This document shows positions 13,250-36,414 of a stretch of 64,000 nt of DNA, one piece after another. Source of the stretch: Haematococcus lacustris (Eukaryota; Chlorophyta; Chlorophyceae; Chlamydomonadales; Haematococcaceae); contig JASKMD010000020.1 of NCBI GenBank assembly GCA_030144725.1, positions 1,653,631-1,717,630 on the forward strand, given 5' to 3'. Both the position numbers and the translations under genes were made by a program. The notes under the pieces are model-generated. The model was not told where the DNA came from, made no database searches, and saw only the letters and a program-made list of their open reading frames with translations. Position 1 is the first letter of the stretch. Each line of letters starts with the position of its first letter.

Positions 13250-13830
13250 GCCTTGGGTGGGAGGCCTCGCAGCTGCTAGTACCCCAGCTGTTGCTACTCC
13301 TTTGCAGCAGGTCCGGCCCTATACACAGTTACAGCGAGCGCCACTTGCTCTCCCAAGTGCGCTGCAGTCCAATGCTGCATTGCAATCCTTGTCTACCCAC
13401 CAGCCTGGCTGCGGCGCTGGGGATGTGGGTTTGGCGGCGTTGCCCTTGGCCAGGCCTGTGCCTTTTGCCTCCTTTGGTTACTAACGGGAACAACAACAAG
13501 CCCCAGACTTGCTGGTTACGTTGCTGGCTCAATGCTGGACGGAGCAGCCGATGGTGCACCTGATCTGCTGAGGGTGTCCCGCCCGCAGGCCCGATGGTTT
13601 AGCTGTTCCTCACACCGCGGCTGCCCATTAACTGGTGAGCTGAGGCGGGTGGTGTGGAACTCATCCAGAAGCATCACCATGCCTGGCTTTTGTCGCCTTG
13701 CGGCTATTGCACCTCTCCACCACCACCTTGCAGCAGGCCTGCAACATAGCCTTGGAGCCCCAACCACCCCTTACCAAAGAGCAACAGCAGCAGCTGCTTT
13801 CTTTCATTTTGTATGCTGTTTGGGTGGGTG
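13250..13830 (-). pseudogene. Degraded Fanzor/TnpB-like nuclease, copy M
   Basis: Read on the minus strand in shifting frames. First comes [14 protein letters not shown], then [16 protein letters not shown] (RuvC-II with the acidic DE) followed by QPRCEEQL, then RLLRPALSQQRN, then WWVDKDCNAAL (RuvC-III, plus positions about 13370-13411). The order and spacing match copy C on the plus strand. DxDxNAALN is the third RuvC motif of the TnpB/Fanzor (OrfB) superfamily of RNA-guided nucleases. Frameshifts separate all the blocks, and the 5' side ends at a TGGGTG array, so it is non-functional. The catalytic Glu and Asp codons are still present. The family call rests on motifs only. Confidence 0.6.
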
Positions 13831-13950
13831 TGGGTGTGGGTGTGGGTGTGGGTGTGGGTGTGGGTGTGGGTGTGGGTGTGGGTGTGGGTGTGGGTGTGGG
13901 TGTGGGTGTGGGTGTGGGTGTGGGTGTGGGTGTGGGTGTGGGTGTGGGTG
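13821..13950. repeat. TGGGTG hexamer array
   Basis: About 21 near-perfect TGGGTG units between the two head-to-head Fanzor-like copies. The long valine/tryptophan, glycine/cysteine and threonine/proline frames across it come from the repeat alone. Confidence 0.95.
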
Positions 13951-14262
13951 AACATACCCAGCCCCCACACTTACCGTACCCACGGCCTACTGGAAGCAAT
14001 AATGCATGCACCAGCAGCGGCCTAAGCAGGGCTCAAGGGCAGGAGCAGCGCAGTTGCAACCGCGACAGTCACCCAGGAGCAGCAGCACACCCAGCCTTGG
14101 TGAGGTGGCACTAGCCCGGAATCCCCTCAACAACACATCACCTAGGCAGGCCTGTTAATCGTAAGTGGCTATTTGCAGGGGTTTAGCTCTTGACCCAGCA
14201 AGGCTGCTTAAGGCTATGTGTTACTGCATGGCTCTCCAACTTTTGATTGGCTTTTGATCCCA

Positions 14263-14604
14263 GCCAGGCAGCCACAGCCAGCAGCCTCAGAGCCAGGGCC
14301 CAGCACTCCCCCTCCAGCCAAGCGCAGCAAGCCGGCAGCTGAGCCCACTAAGGGCAAGGGCAAGGGCAAGGCTGCCAAAGCCAAGCCAGCACTACAGCCA
14401 GGCAGGTGGCTGGACAGGGACTGCAATGCAGCGCTGAACATGCAGCGCATTGGGGATAGCAGGTGGCGCCCGCTGGAGCTGTGCTACTGGCCAGACCAGG
14501 GAGCTCTGCCAGCCAAGGGCAAGGAGTACCCTGGCCTGGGGTACAAGCGGCTGCGAGACATGCCACCCAAGGCCCAGCAGCAGCAGCCTGCTGAGGCACA
14601 GTAA
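14263..14604 (+). pseudogene. Fanzor/TnpB-like nuclease, C-terminal copy A
   Basis: Open frame ending in TAA at 14602-14604. It carries a Pro/Ser-rich linker (STPPPAKRSK), a Lys/Ala-rich stretch (KGKGKGKAAKAK), then GRWLDRDCNAALNMQ, the RuvC-III motif with both aspartates intact (DRD codons 14413-14421), then SRWRPLELCYWPDQGAL, KEYPGLGYKRLRD and a Gln-rich end. Sequence before about 14263 is unlike copy C, so only the C-terminal third survives: a 5'-truncated relic, or the last exon of a gene whose other exons were lost. It is the only copy of the three plus-strand ones to keep DRD. Confidence 0.65.
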
Positions 14605-14760
14605 TGTGTGCCCCCTTTGTTGAGCTGTCATCAGCTTACATTAGTGCATGTTTTGTCATGCCAACTCTACATCATAGCCCTCGGGTCAGGCAATATTGTA
14701 GGTGGTAGGCGGGCTCATGTGCCATGTGCACTGGGTTTACTCCACACAGCCCAATAACAC
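14605..14760 (+). other. Conserved non-coding 3' flank of Fanzor copy A (omega-RNA candidate)
   Basis: This follows the stop codon directly and is clearly alignable with the flanks of copies B (39963-40121) and C (43082-43240), with small indels, from the TTTGTTGAGC block through CATGCCAACTCTAC to TACTCCACACAGCCCA. Such a conserved non-coding 3' segment is where TnpB and Fanzor loci encode the guide (omega) RNA and right end. No guide function is shown by sequence alone. Confidence 0.35.
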
Positions 14761-14782
14761 TGCTTGAGTCGGATCTAGTTAG

Positions 14783-14862
14783 TGGCTGCTAGTGGCTGCT
14801 AGTGGCTGCTAGTAGGTACTTTTGATCCGGCTCAAATGGAGGCCCTAGTGAGGGACAAGAGG
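14783..14862 (+). repeat. Short repeat unit with GGAGGCCCTAGTGAGGGACA core
   Basis: Three tandem TGGCTGCTAG copies are followed by a block of about 36 bp, from CCGGCTCAAATGGAGG to GAGGGACAAG, that recurs at about 40189, 49378 and 52996. Similarity to the 52996 copy stops at GAGGGACAAG, so that may be a boundary. Confidence 0.6.
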
Positions 14863-15307
14863 GTAAGCATCTGCAGGTAGCTGCACCGCTGAGGCTCAAT
14901 TGCTGCACCGAAGCATAGCTGCACCAGGAGACTGTGGGCAGGCCACCGCAGTATGGATGCAGGCCATCCTTAGTTACCTGTTGCCCTAGGTGAGGCCATG
15001 TCCTTTTGCAATAGAAGTACAAGAGGAAATGGAGCACTATGTGGACATAGGGTGAGCATCCCCTGCACGTCCTCATCTCATGATGAGTCTGCTCCCAATG
15101 CCCCTTTCTTGACACTAAAGCCAATGCAAACCGACTGACCTTCCTGGTCATGGTACACCGGCACAATGAAGTGCCCTGCCTAAGGTTCGAGAGAGACATG
15201 TTCAGTGGATATTATCAAGTGACAGCCTCGTGAACAGGATGACCCAAACAATAATAATAATACTGTAAGGACGCAAGCCAATAGGCAACAAATTTGAAAA
15301 AAGTAGC
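14863..15307. other. Intergenic, no gene seen
   Basis: No convincing coding frame on either strand. AT-rich around 15240-15300. Confidence 0.4.
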
Positions 15308-15379
15308 TTTCCGACCGATGTTTCGATCATCGGACCTGTGGGTTATGGGCCCACCGCACTACCACTGTGCTAGTCGGAA
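15308..15379 (-). tRNA. Initiator tRNA-Met (CAT)
   Basis: 72 nt fold as a complete tRNA. The acceptor TTCCGAC pairs with GTCGGAA. The D stem is GCAC/GTGC, the anticodon stem GTGGG/CCCAC with loop CCCATAA (anticodon CAT), and the T stem CGATG/CATCG. The T loop reads ATCGAAA, with A in place of the usual TTC; this and the GGGCCCATAACCC anticodon arm are diagnostic of eukaryotic cytosolic initiator tRNAs. The discriminator base is A, no intron is present, and CCA is not encoded. Confidence 0.9.
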
Positions 15380-16326
15380 GAAAGCAGCTGTTGATGACTT
15401 CTAAGATTTGCTGAAACAGTATAGCTTAATAATCATAAGAAAAAGGGCTTTACACCTCCCCTTCACGCCCTTCAACCCCCCCACTTGCCCCTCCCTCACG
15501 AAGGAGGTCATGTGGCAGCTTACAGTCAACGGGGTCCCGTGTGCAGCATGGCTGAACCTCAGCATGGCCTGCCCGTGCTGCTGGGCACTGGAATCTCACA
15601 TCAAGGGCAAGCCAAGGCTTGGAGAGGGGGCGAGGGGAAGGGCTCAGGACTGCACGGATGGGTGCTGTGGGCGGGCATGGTTGCTTGCTACATGCTGCTG
15701 CTATGAACTCACCAGGTCTACATGACGGAGGAAGGGGGAGAGGGGGTCCCGTGTGCGCCGACCCCGGGTGATGGATTTGTCGACGACCGTATAAGATGAT
15801 GTTTTCAATTACCCCGTCTAAGCGCCCTGCACGCCTAGCAGGCATCGCGCTGGGTGTTGGTCGGACATTGCATTTGTGCTCCACTAGCAAACAGTCCAGG
15901 GCAGTCAACTGGCAAACAGTCCTGGGCCCAAAGAAATGTGGCTCACCGTCCCAAGGATATCCGTCTCGCCGCTGTGAATAGTCTTCGGGCATATACTGCG
16001 ATGGCTTGCGGGGAAGGGTGGAAACGAAGTAGCTGCGCTTGCCGAACTTTAGCTTAAGTCGTGTCTTTACAAAGCATTGATCATCGTGGTTATGCCCATC
16101 TGGCTGCGGAAATGTAAGCTATCTGGTACCAGGTGTAGCTTTCAGGGACTTGGGGACGCCTGAGCAGGTAATGGCGTCATGCTTATTTTGCCATGCACCC
16201 TTTCCTAACCGTGCCCCTGACGTGTGACACAAGGCAAAACTTAGCACGCCCAGCTCGGGCGCGGACATTAAATTGGCCCAGCAAAGCTTGCGAACCCGTT
16301 ACCCCCGTGTTCTTGCCTTTTACAAA
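15380..16326. other. Intergenic, no recognised gene
   Basis: A 180-codon minus frame (15450-15992) and several short plus frames exist, but none shows a known motif or splice-consistent continuation. The last 100 bp hold the 5' end of the C2-domain gene. Confidence 0.4.
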
Positions 16327-19153
<2,827 letters not shown>

Positions 19154-20249
19154 CATGGTGCCAGTGCATAAGCTTTTGCCTCACACCCTTTGCCCCTCGT
19201 CGCCACATGGACATCGCGGACGGTGGTCTGTTTGATTAACAAGGACATCGAGCTGCGCAGACGGTGGATTGGGGGTCGGACTGGAATTGACGTCGAAGAG
19301 GCTGGGTTCAGCGATGTTTCGCATGGCAAACAATGCAATTAAAACAATAAGCTCCGGCCAACTCCGGTTGCAGATGCTGTTAGGGGTGTTGAAGGATGCG
19401 TTGTGCAAAGGTGTTGTATGTTCACGACTACACCAGCTCATGCTGGGGTCAGAGATGGCGACGTATATGAGCAGGGCAGTGCGCATGTCTTCATTGTTTG
19501 TTCGCTTATGTAATTAGCTGTGTTGTGCTTTCCCAACCAGATGGGGTATTGCAACTGTGTGGGTAACTGTGTGTTTATAAGCTGCATGTTATTTGTCATC
19601 ACACAGGAACTTGTTGAGGAATGTAAGTCCGTCGTATGGAAGTATGTGCTATTAAGGCTGCCAACAAACCTTTGCACAGAACCGCGCCACCACCCGCTGC
19701 TTGCCACCATACCGTCTGGACTTATGGGGTGGCCCACATCTCAGCCCACATGGGCCCAACGGAACTCCCATGCAACACAGCTGCATGGCAGGGTATGTAA
19801 CCTGGGCTGTAACTCAGGCGACCCCAACTTTCAAAAAATGGCTGGAAATGATCGGAAACCGACCCCTGGTAATCAAAACGACGCCGCGTCTCAGCCACGT
19901 GGTTTCTATTTATGATTCGCACATCCCTGGATAGAGGACTCTGTCAGCTATGCGGTGCAGCTTGTAACATTAAATATTGTGCAGTGTGCTGAGTGCTAAG
20001 GCGGCTCAAATCTTGACATTCAAATGCATGCCAGTTTTGCTCATGCGGGCCTCGCCGCGACCGACCGCCGCGACCGACGTGGCCCAGTAGCCTCTGCAAA
20101 CAGTCAGGGACAGTCGCCGCAGTCAAAACAATGCACATGGCACGCCAAACCGATGTAACGACGCCCCTCCACCCATGCTCGGAAGTATACAACGCTGCTG
20201 CATTGCTTGACCGCTTCGTGAGTAGTACCTACTACCTGGCCACTCTGTG
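19154..20249. other. Intergenic, no recognised gene
   Basis: No family motif or spliceable gene found. TGTAA, the usual polyadenylation signal in Chlamydomonas relatives, occurs near 19508, 19622 and 19795, so the C2 transcript could end here. Confidence 0.35.
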
Positions 20250-20625
20250 AGGCCACACAAGGTGTGTAGGCCATTGCTACGTCACCTTGCTCGACTTGTT
20301 GGGTCCGGTCCCTCCCGCCCGCCCTCCGCTTGCGTGTCGAGCTGGTGTCCAGCTCCGCCCTGACCCCTGACCCCTGCTGCTCAGCTGGAGGGGTGGGCAG
20401 CCCAGGGGCAGCACCAGCACCAGCTGCCTGCTGCTGCCAGGGGGGTGCAGCAGGAGGGGGGGGCAGGTCAGGGGCAGTCAAGCACGTCCACGCCGTCAAT
20501 GGCATCGATGTGGGTACGCATGGACATGAGCTCAAGCAGAGCTGGCAGCTCCATGAACATGCCCGTCCCATGCTTGAGTAGCTGATTGATGAACTGCCGT
20601 GCTTTCTTTTCCAGCAGCTGTGTCG
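20250..20625 (-). pseudogene. Relic of the coiled-coil ORF family
   Basis: The minus strand reads LPALLELMSMRTHIDAI and GVDVLD, matching VPALLQLMSLRTCKEAI and TVDVND in the 365-residue ORF at 55906-57003. After an in-frame TGA, a Pro/Gln/Ala-rich tail with STRKRRAGG corresponds to STSRKRAAP there. The coiled-coil N-terminus and the conserved block before the tail are missing, so this is an internally deleted copy. Confidence 0.5.
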
Positions 20626-21712
20626 TAGAGTTACGAACAGTTTAAGGACTCGATATTCTGAAAAGTCACAGTGGTCAGCTTACAACATGCCGATTTGTGC
20701 AAGGGGGTACTTTTCTGTGTGACTGGCGTGAGAGAGGAACGCACCTCCCACATAACCCTGCGCGTTTGATGCAATGTCCAGTCATCACGGGCTGGATTTA
20801 GATTGTACTTCTGGCTCGATAGGAGGCGCAGCTCCATCACTGATGCCGTTACATACCACTATAGCAATCGGTTGTGAGCAGCTGAGGTGTGTCCGTGCTC
20901 GCTTGCGCCGGCACGGACTCTGATGCAAGGATTAACGCGCCGCTTGCCAGTAGATGCGGAGTAATTCGCAGGTGCCAATGCAACAAACGCTACCGAAATC
21001 TGTGCACTTTGTAGCGAGTATTTGCATGAAGATTACCAACCCCATGTTGGGGACTCCTGACTGTAACCCTGTCAATTGCCACCATGGGAACTGTCATTTG
21101 ACAGCTGTGGCTTGAGCTTGCACTGCTACCTCAATGTCAGCTGCTTGGTCGCGCTGATGCATTGGCATAGGTGAGCTTGCTGTGACAGACGTACCTGATG
21201 CTGTTATTTGGGTTGCGCTAATCGGTGGCCACACACGTATGCTGTGTTTGTGGCACCGGGGCTGCAGCCTAGAATCATGAGCCCCCTCCTGCCGGCACAA
21301 AAGCCCGCCGCTTTCCACCCCAGATATCAGATGCTGATTGCACAGTGGGCTGGTTGTGGGGATGGGGCAGGACAGGGGGTAATACATCTGACCCAGATAC
21401 AGTGCCAGACTACCCCATACCCAGCGGTGCGGCCCACAATAGAGCTCCATCGAAGCAGTGTTCACTTCGTAAGAACGATAACGAGGCTAAAGTAGTAGCG
21501 CGAGCACACTGAGGACGATCTAACTTGGTCGTTACAAAGTTGCCAATGTTTCAGCAATTCAGCACCAGCACAGAACTAGCACCTCCTCCACCAAAACACT
21601 GATTAGACAGCCTCACTGCAGGCTAGGATACAGATGCTTGCGTTCAGATTCATGTTCAGCTTGCCACGGCTGTCTTATATAGCTCCCCCAGCTGTGGGCC
21701 TGAGCGTCATGT
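20626..21712. other. Intergenic, no gene seen
   Basis: No gene recognised. A 30-nt sequence at 21022-21051 (starting TTGCATGAAGATTACC) recurs at 57851-57880. The right end contains the alpha-tubulin 3' UTR. Confidence 0.4.
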
Positions 21713-23644
21713 TTAGTACTCTGCGCGGCAAGCGAAGGATCACACATGCGTCAGCACTAGCAAAACAGATGCAGACAGGAGCATGGTGCATACACATGAC
21801 AGGCATGTTGCAGCAGTGCATGGATGACAGGCTACATAGGTGCCAGCCTCGCCCTTGACTCACCCTCGCCCTCGCCCTCTCCGGCGCCCTCAGCAGACTC
21901 GGCGCCGACCTCCTCAAAGTCCTTCTCCAGGGCCGCCAGGTCCTCACGGGCCTCAGAGAACTCGCCCTCCTCCATGCCCTCGCCCACATACCAGTGCACA
22001 AAGGCACGCTTGGCATACATCAGGTCGAACTTGTGGTCCAGGCGGGAGAACACCTCGCCGATGGCGGTAGAGTTGGAGATCATGCACACGGCGCGCTGCA
22101 CCTTGGCCAAGTCGCCACCAGGCACCACGGTGGGGGGCTGGTAGTTGATGCCACACTTGAAGCCAGTGGGGCACCAGTCCACAAACTGGATGGTGCGCTT
22201 GGTCTTAATGGTGGCAACGGCAGCATTCACATCCTTGGGCACCACGTCGCCACGGTACATCATGCAGCAGGCCTGCAGTGCACACCACCAGGCACCTCTT
22301 TGGTTGCAGGCTGTCGTTGGGAACATAACAGAACAGTCAGCCTGCTGCTGGGTGCACACATGTGTAAGGGTTACCTCCTGCCAGCCAGGAGCCCAGCCAC
22401 TCACCATGTACTTGCCGTGGCGGGGGTCGCACTTGACCATCATGCTGGCAGGCTCAAACACTGCGTTGGTGATCTCAGCCACGGACAGCTGCTCGTGGTA
22501 GGCCTTCTCAGCGCTGATGATGGGGGCGTAGGAAGACAGCACAAAGTGGATGCGGGGGTAAGGCACCAGGTTGGTCTGGAACTCAGTGATGTCCACGTTC
22601 AGGGCGCCATCAAAGCGCAGGGAGGCAGTCAAGGAGGAGATGACCTGGGCGATCAGGCGGTTCAGGTTGGTGTAGGTGGGGCGCTCAATGTCCAGGGAGC
22701 GGCGGCAGATGTCATAGATGGCCTCATTGTCCAGCATGATGGCCACGTCAGTGTGTTCCAGCAGGGAGTGGGTGGACAGCACGGAGTTGTAGGGCTCCAC
22801 CACGGCGTTGGACACCTGAGGCAAGCAGGCGAGCAGGCAAGCTTGGTGGCCCCGAACAATGAACAGGATTTATACTCTGGTGCAAGGAACCATGGTAGGG
22901 TGGTGCTGCGTAAATGGTAGGGGTCAGCACTGACCTGGGGGGAGGGGTAGATGGTGAAGCCCAGCTTGGACTTCTTCCCGTAGTCCACACTCAGCCGCTC
23001 CAGCAGCAGGGAGCCAAGGCCAGAGCCGGTACCACCACCCACAGCATTGAACACCAGGAAGCCCTGCAGGCCTGTGCAGTTGTCAGCCAGCTTGCGGATG
23101 CGGTCCAGGGCCAGGTCCACGATTTCCTTGCCAATGGTGTAGTGACCGCGAGCAAAGTTGTTGGCAGCGTCCTCCTTGCCGGAGATCAGCTGCTCAGGGT
23201 GGAACAGCTGGCGGTAGGTACCGGTGCGGACCTCATCCACCACAGTGGGCTCCAGGTCCAGGAAGATGGCACGGGGCACGTGCTTGCCAGCACCAGTCTC
23301 ACTGAAGAAGGTGTTGAAGGCATCATCGCCACCGCCAATGGTCTTGTCACTGGGCATCTGACCATCAGGCTGGATGCCGTGCTCCAAGCAGTAAAGCTCC
23401 CAGCAGGCATTGCCGACCTGCAGAGCGCAGAGCAGGTACCATGGTCGATGAGTGGGTCGACAGCAGTATGGTCAATGCAAAGGCAAGGCAAGATCATTCA
23501 AAACCCGCAGATCGTGGTCGCTGTGCAGACTAAGCATGTCGTGCAGAGTAGGTGAAGGGCGGGGTGGTGCGTGTGTCAATATGTAGCGCGAGGCCCCACC
23601 TGTACACCGGCTTGGCCCAAGTGGATTGAGATGGCCTCACGCAT
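21713..23644 (-). CDS. TUA: Alpha-tubulin, complete
   Basis: Subunit of microtubules and axonemes. Exons read right to left: 23600-23644, 22935-23417, 22405-22815, 21864-22272, 21713-21720; total 451 residues, the normal length. It starts [15 protein letters not shown], carrying the MREx autoregulation motif. Lys40, the ciliary acetylation site, is kept (PSDKTIGGG). The GTP-binding loop GGGTGSG and the GTPase glutamate in VDITEF are present. The tail is [11 protein letters not shown]. The final exon holds only the last two bases of the penultimate Glu codon, TAC and TAA, so the detyrosinatable Tyr is on its own 8-nt coding exon. Upstream, near 23770 on the coding strand, GCTCAAGAAGGC resembles the tub-box GCTCSAAGGC of Chlamydomonas tubulin promoters (weak). 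Confidence 0.97.
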
Positions 23645-24211
23645 TCTTCAGGTATTGGCTTGGATAGCTCTGCAAAAGCGGTAGTGAGGATCACCATGAT
23701 AAACAATTAAGTAGTGAGTGAGGTAGTGAGTAGGTAGTAAGTAGGTAGTGAGGACCACTATGTTGGCGAGGCCTTCTTGAGCAAGGTGCAGCGAGCGAGG
23801 CCACTGAATTCAGACTCAAATTCCACAGGCACGCTAGGTCGCAGTTCAGTCAGCTGTCAATGTGCCGGCTGCATCTTTGTCCTGAACGCCCTCACGTACA
23901 CTGCGTCTAAGGTTGTGTTCCTGAGGAGCGACTTCGAGCGACTTCTCGACCGTCAGCCCTTATCTGAGTCACCTTATGAGTAGAGTCTTGCGGCAATAAC
24001 CAGCCGATGCTACGTGGCAACGAGCAAGGCGGGGAATGGAAGGCTTGGTCCCGCGAGCTGCACTAAACCTGAGAGCAACCGTCATCAAACCAACTGTTCA
24101 TGTCAGTCACAAAATGGCTACAAAATGGTTAGTACAAGGCATCGATGTCGGCGCACGCGTGCGTTCACCTTAACTCACGTCTGAAACAGCGCTGAGCACA
24201 TTGTATTATCA
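23645..24211. promoter_or_regulatory. Divergent intergenic region, tubulin / TFIIIC-like gene
   Basis: 567 bp between two outward-facing start codons, so it probably contains both promoters. 23711-23755 is a degenerate GTAGTGAG-type tandem repeat. No TATA box is obvious. Confidence 0.5.
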
Positions 24212-34506
<10,295 letters not shown>

Positions 34507-34794
34507 CACAAGGTGTTGCTACTGTCCAGGGTGGTGTCAGCCAGCTGTGTGAGGATGAGGGGCAGGGGCAGGGTATGGATGGGTATGGTGGCGGCACTGA
34601 CCCAGTCATCTGTTGCCATCCTCTCTGACACCCTCTCACTCCTCTGTCCTCCTCACTCCACTCACTCTACCTCATGTGCTGTTGCAATCCAAGGCTGCCG
34701 AGAGCCTCTGCTGCTAGTCATCACACCCTGGCAGCCTCCTCACATGCATTGTCGCTGGCAGGGCTTGAACTCAGGGAGAGATTTCCTGAACAAA

Positions 34795-34851
34795 TTTCCG
34801 ACCGATGTTTCGATCATCGGACCTGTGGGTTATGGGCCCACCGCACTACCA
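34795..34851 (-). pseudogene. 3' part of initiator tRNA-Met
   Basis: The last 57 nt of the intact tRNA at 15308-15379 (anticodon arm, variable loop, T arm, 3' acceptor strand and discriminator A) are repeated here without a mismatch. The 5' acceptor strand and the 5' half of the D arm are replaced by CT-rich sequence. It cannot fold as a tRNA. Confidence 0.8.
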
Positions 34852-35251
34852 GAGTGAGAGAGAGGCCTTACAGCACCAGTAGCAGGGCCACCGTCACGCC
34901 GTACCACCGTCACGCCGTACCACCGTCACGCCGTCTGGGACAACACACGCTCGCACAGAGCAAACAGCCCTCATGGGCACAAAGGGGGAACAGGGGCAGG
35001 CCTAGCGTTTGTGGACGCTCAAAGGGCCGGTGCACACCACTTCGTGACTGGGCCCACTGAGCTGCGTGACCACTTCTTGCCCTACCTGTCTTAGCTCAGG
35101 GCTCTAGTTGACCCACTTTGTCAACTGTCCCACATGTCCCACATTGTCAACTGAGAACGTCTTCGTGCATAGAAATAATCAAGCCTCCCACCCCAATAAT
35201 CTCGCATCAAAATCATATGATTGACATTGTCAACTGTCGTGGTCTCTCTTC

Positions 35252-35451
35252 TAGTGGCCTTATCACCTGACCACGTCACATGGGGCACTGAACCTCGCTA
35301 ATACAGTCGTGGTCCTCCTGCCGCTGCTGGCAGTGGCGGCATATCTCATCATCTGCCTTGGAGCATTCAGACTTGCGCTAGCTCCTGCAGCCACCCATGC
35401 TGCTGCCTTGCCCAAAGCAAGCACCCCGCCTTGGCCGGCTGCCCGTGTATG
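35252..35451 (+). CDS. Possible terminal exon of a membrane protein
   Basis: After the acceptor-like TCTCTTCTAG, an open frame reads WPYHLTTSHG, then a hydrophobic stretch (VVVLLPLLAVAAYLIICLGA) and an Ala/Pro-rich end, with TGA at 35449-35451. One transmembrane helix is likely if it is real. No upstream exon was identified. Confidence 0.25.
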
Positions 35452-35595
35452 ACCGGCCGCCTCCCCCCTCGACATGGTTGCCAGCCTGGTAGTCGCTCAA
35501 TCACTGCCGCTTGACGATCGAGAGACATTCGGAAGCGTTGTTCATCGTGCATAAGGAGCTCGCGGTGCCAGATTGTCAGCTGCGTCCGACGGCCC

Positions 35596-36095
35596 NNNNN
35601 NNNNNNNNNNNNNNNNNNNNNNNNNNNNNNNNNNNNNNNNNNNNNNNNNNNNNNNNNNNNNNNNNNNNNNNNNNNNNNNNNNNNNNNNNNNNNNNNNNNN
35701 NNNNNNNNNNNNNNNNNNNNNNNNNNNNNNNNNNNNNNNNNNNNNNNNNNNNNNNNNNNNNNNNNNNNNNNNNNNNNNNNNNNNNNNNNNNNNNNNNNNN
35801 NNNNNNNNNNNNNNNNNNNNNNNNNNNNNNNNNNNNNNNNNNNNNNNNNNNNNNNNNNNNNNNNNNNNNNNNNNNNNNNNNNNNNNNNNNNNNNNNNNNN
35901 NNNNNNNNNNNNNNNNNNNNNNNNNNNNNNNNNNNNNNNNNNNNNNNNNNNNNNNNNNNNNNNNNNNNNNNNNNNNNNNNNNNNNNNNNNNNNNNNNNNN
36001 NNNNNNNNNNNNNNNNNNNNNNNNNNNNNNNNNNNNNNNNNNNNNNNNNNNNNNNNNNNNNNNNNNNNNNNNNNNNNNNNNNNNNNNNNNNNNNN
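35596..36095. other. Assembly gap (500 N)
   Basis: Exactly 500 N, a placeholder length rather than a measured distance. Protein frames spanning it are meaningless. Confidence 0.99.
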
Positions 36096-36414
36096 GGTTA
36101 ACAACTATTTAAGGTAGGTCAGATATCAGCTGGTCAGGGCAGGGGAAGATAGCCAGGTCAGGGCAGAGATTAGCTGGGTCAGGGCTGAGGGAGTAGGCAG
36201 GTCAGGCAGAACAAGGCAACAGGGTCCCTGCATGACTAAGTAACCATGCATTGCATCCCCATGCACAGCGCACACATGCAGAGACCATGACTGTGGCACT
36301 AGCCAAGTCTGGGGGGTGCAGCAACGCTTTGCTGGCGTAGCAATTGTAGGTGACACCAAGCATACTGGGCAATGCTGCCCACATACAACACGTCACACCG
36401 TCACTCCGGCGCAC

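Noticed and set aside
15450..15992. 180-codon minus-strand ORF
   Set aside because: No motif, no in-phase splice partners and composition like the surrounding sequence.
35367..36112. Frames running through the N gap
   Set aside because: Composed mostly of unknown residues.
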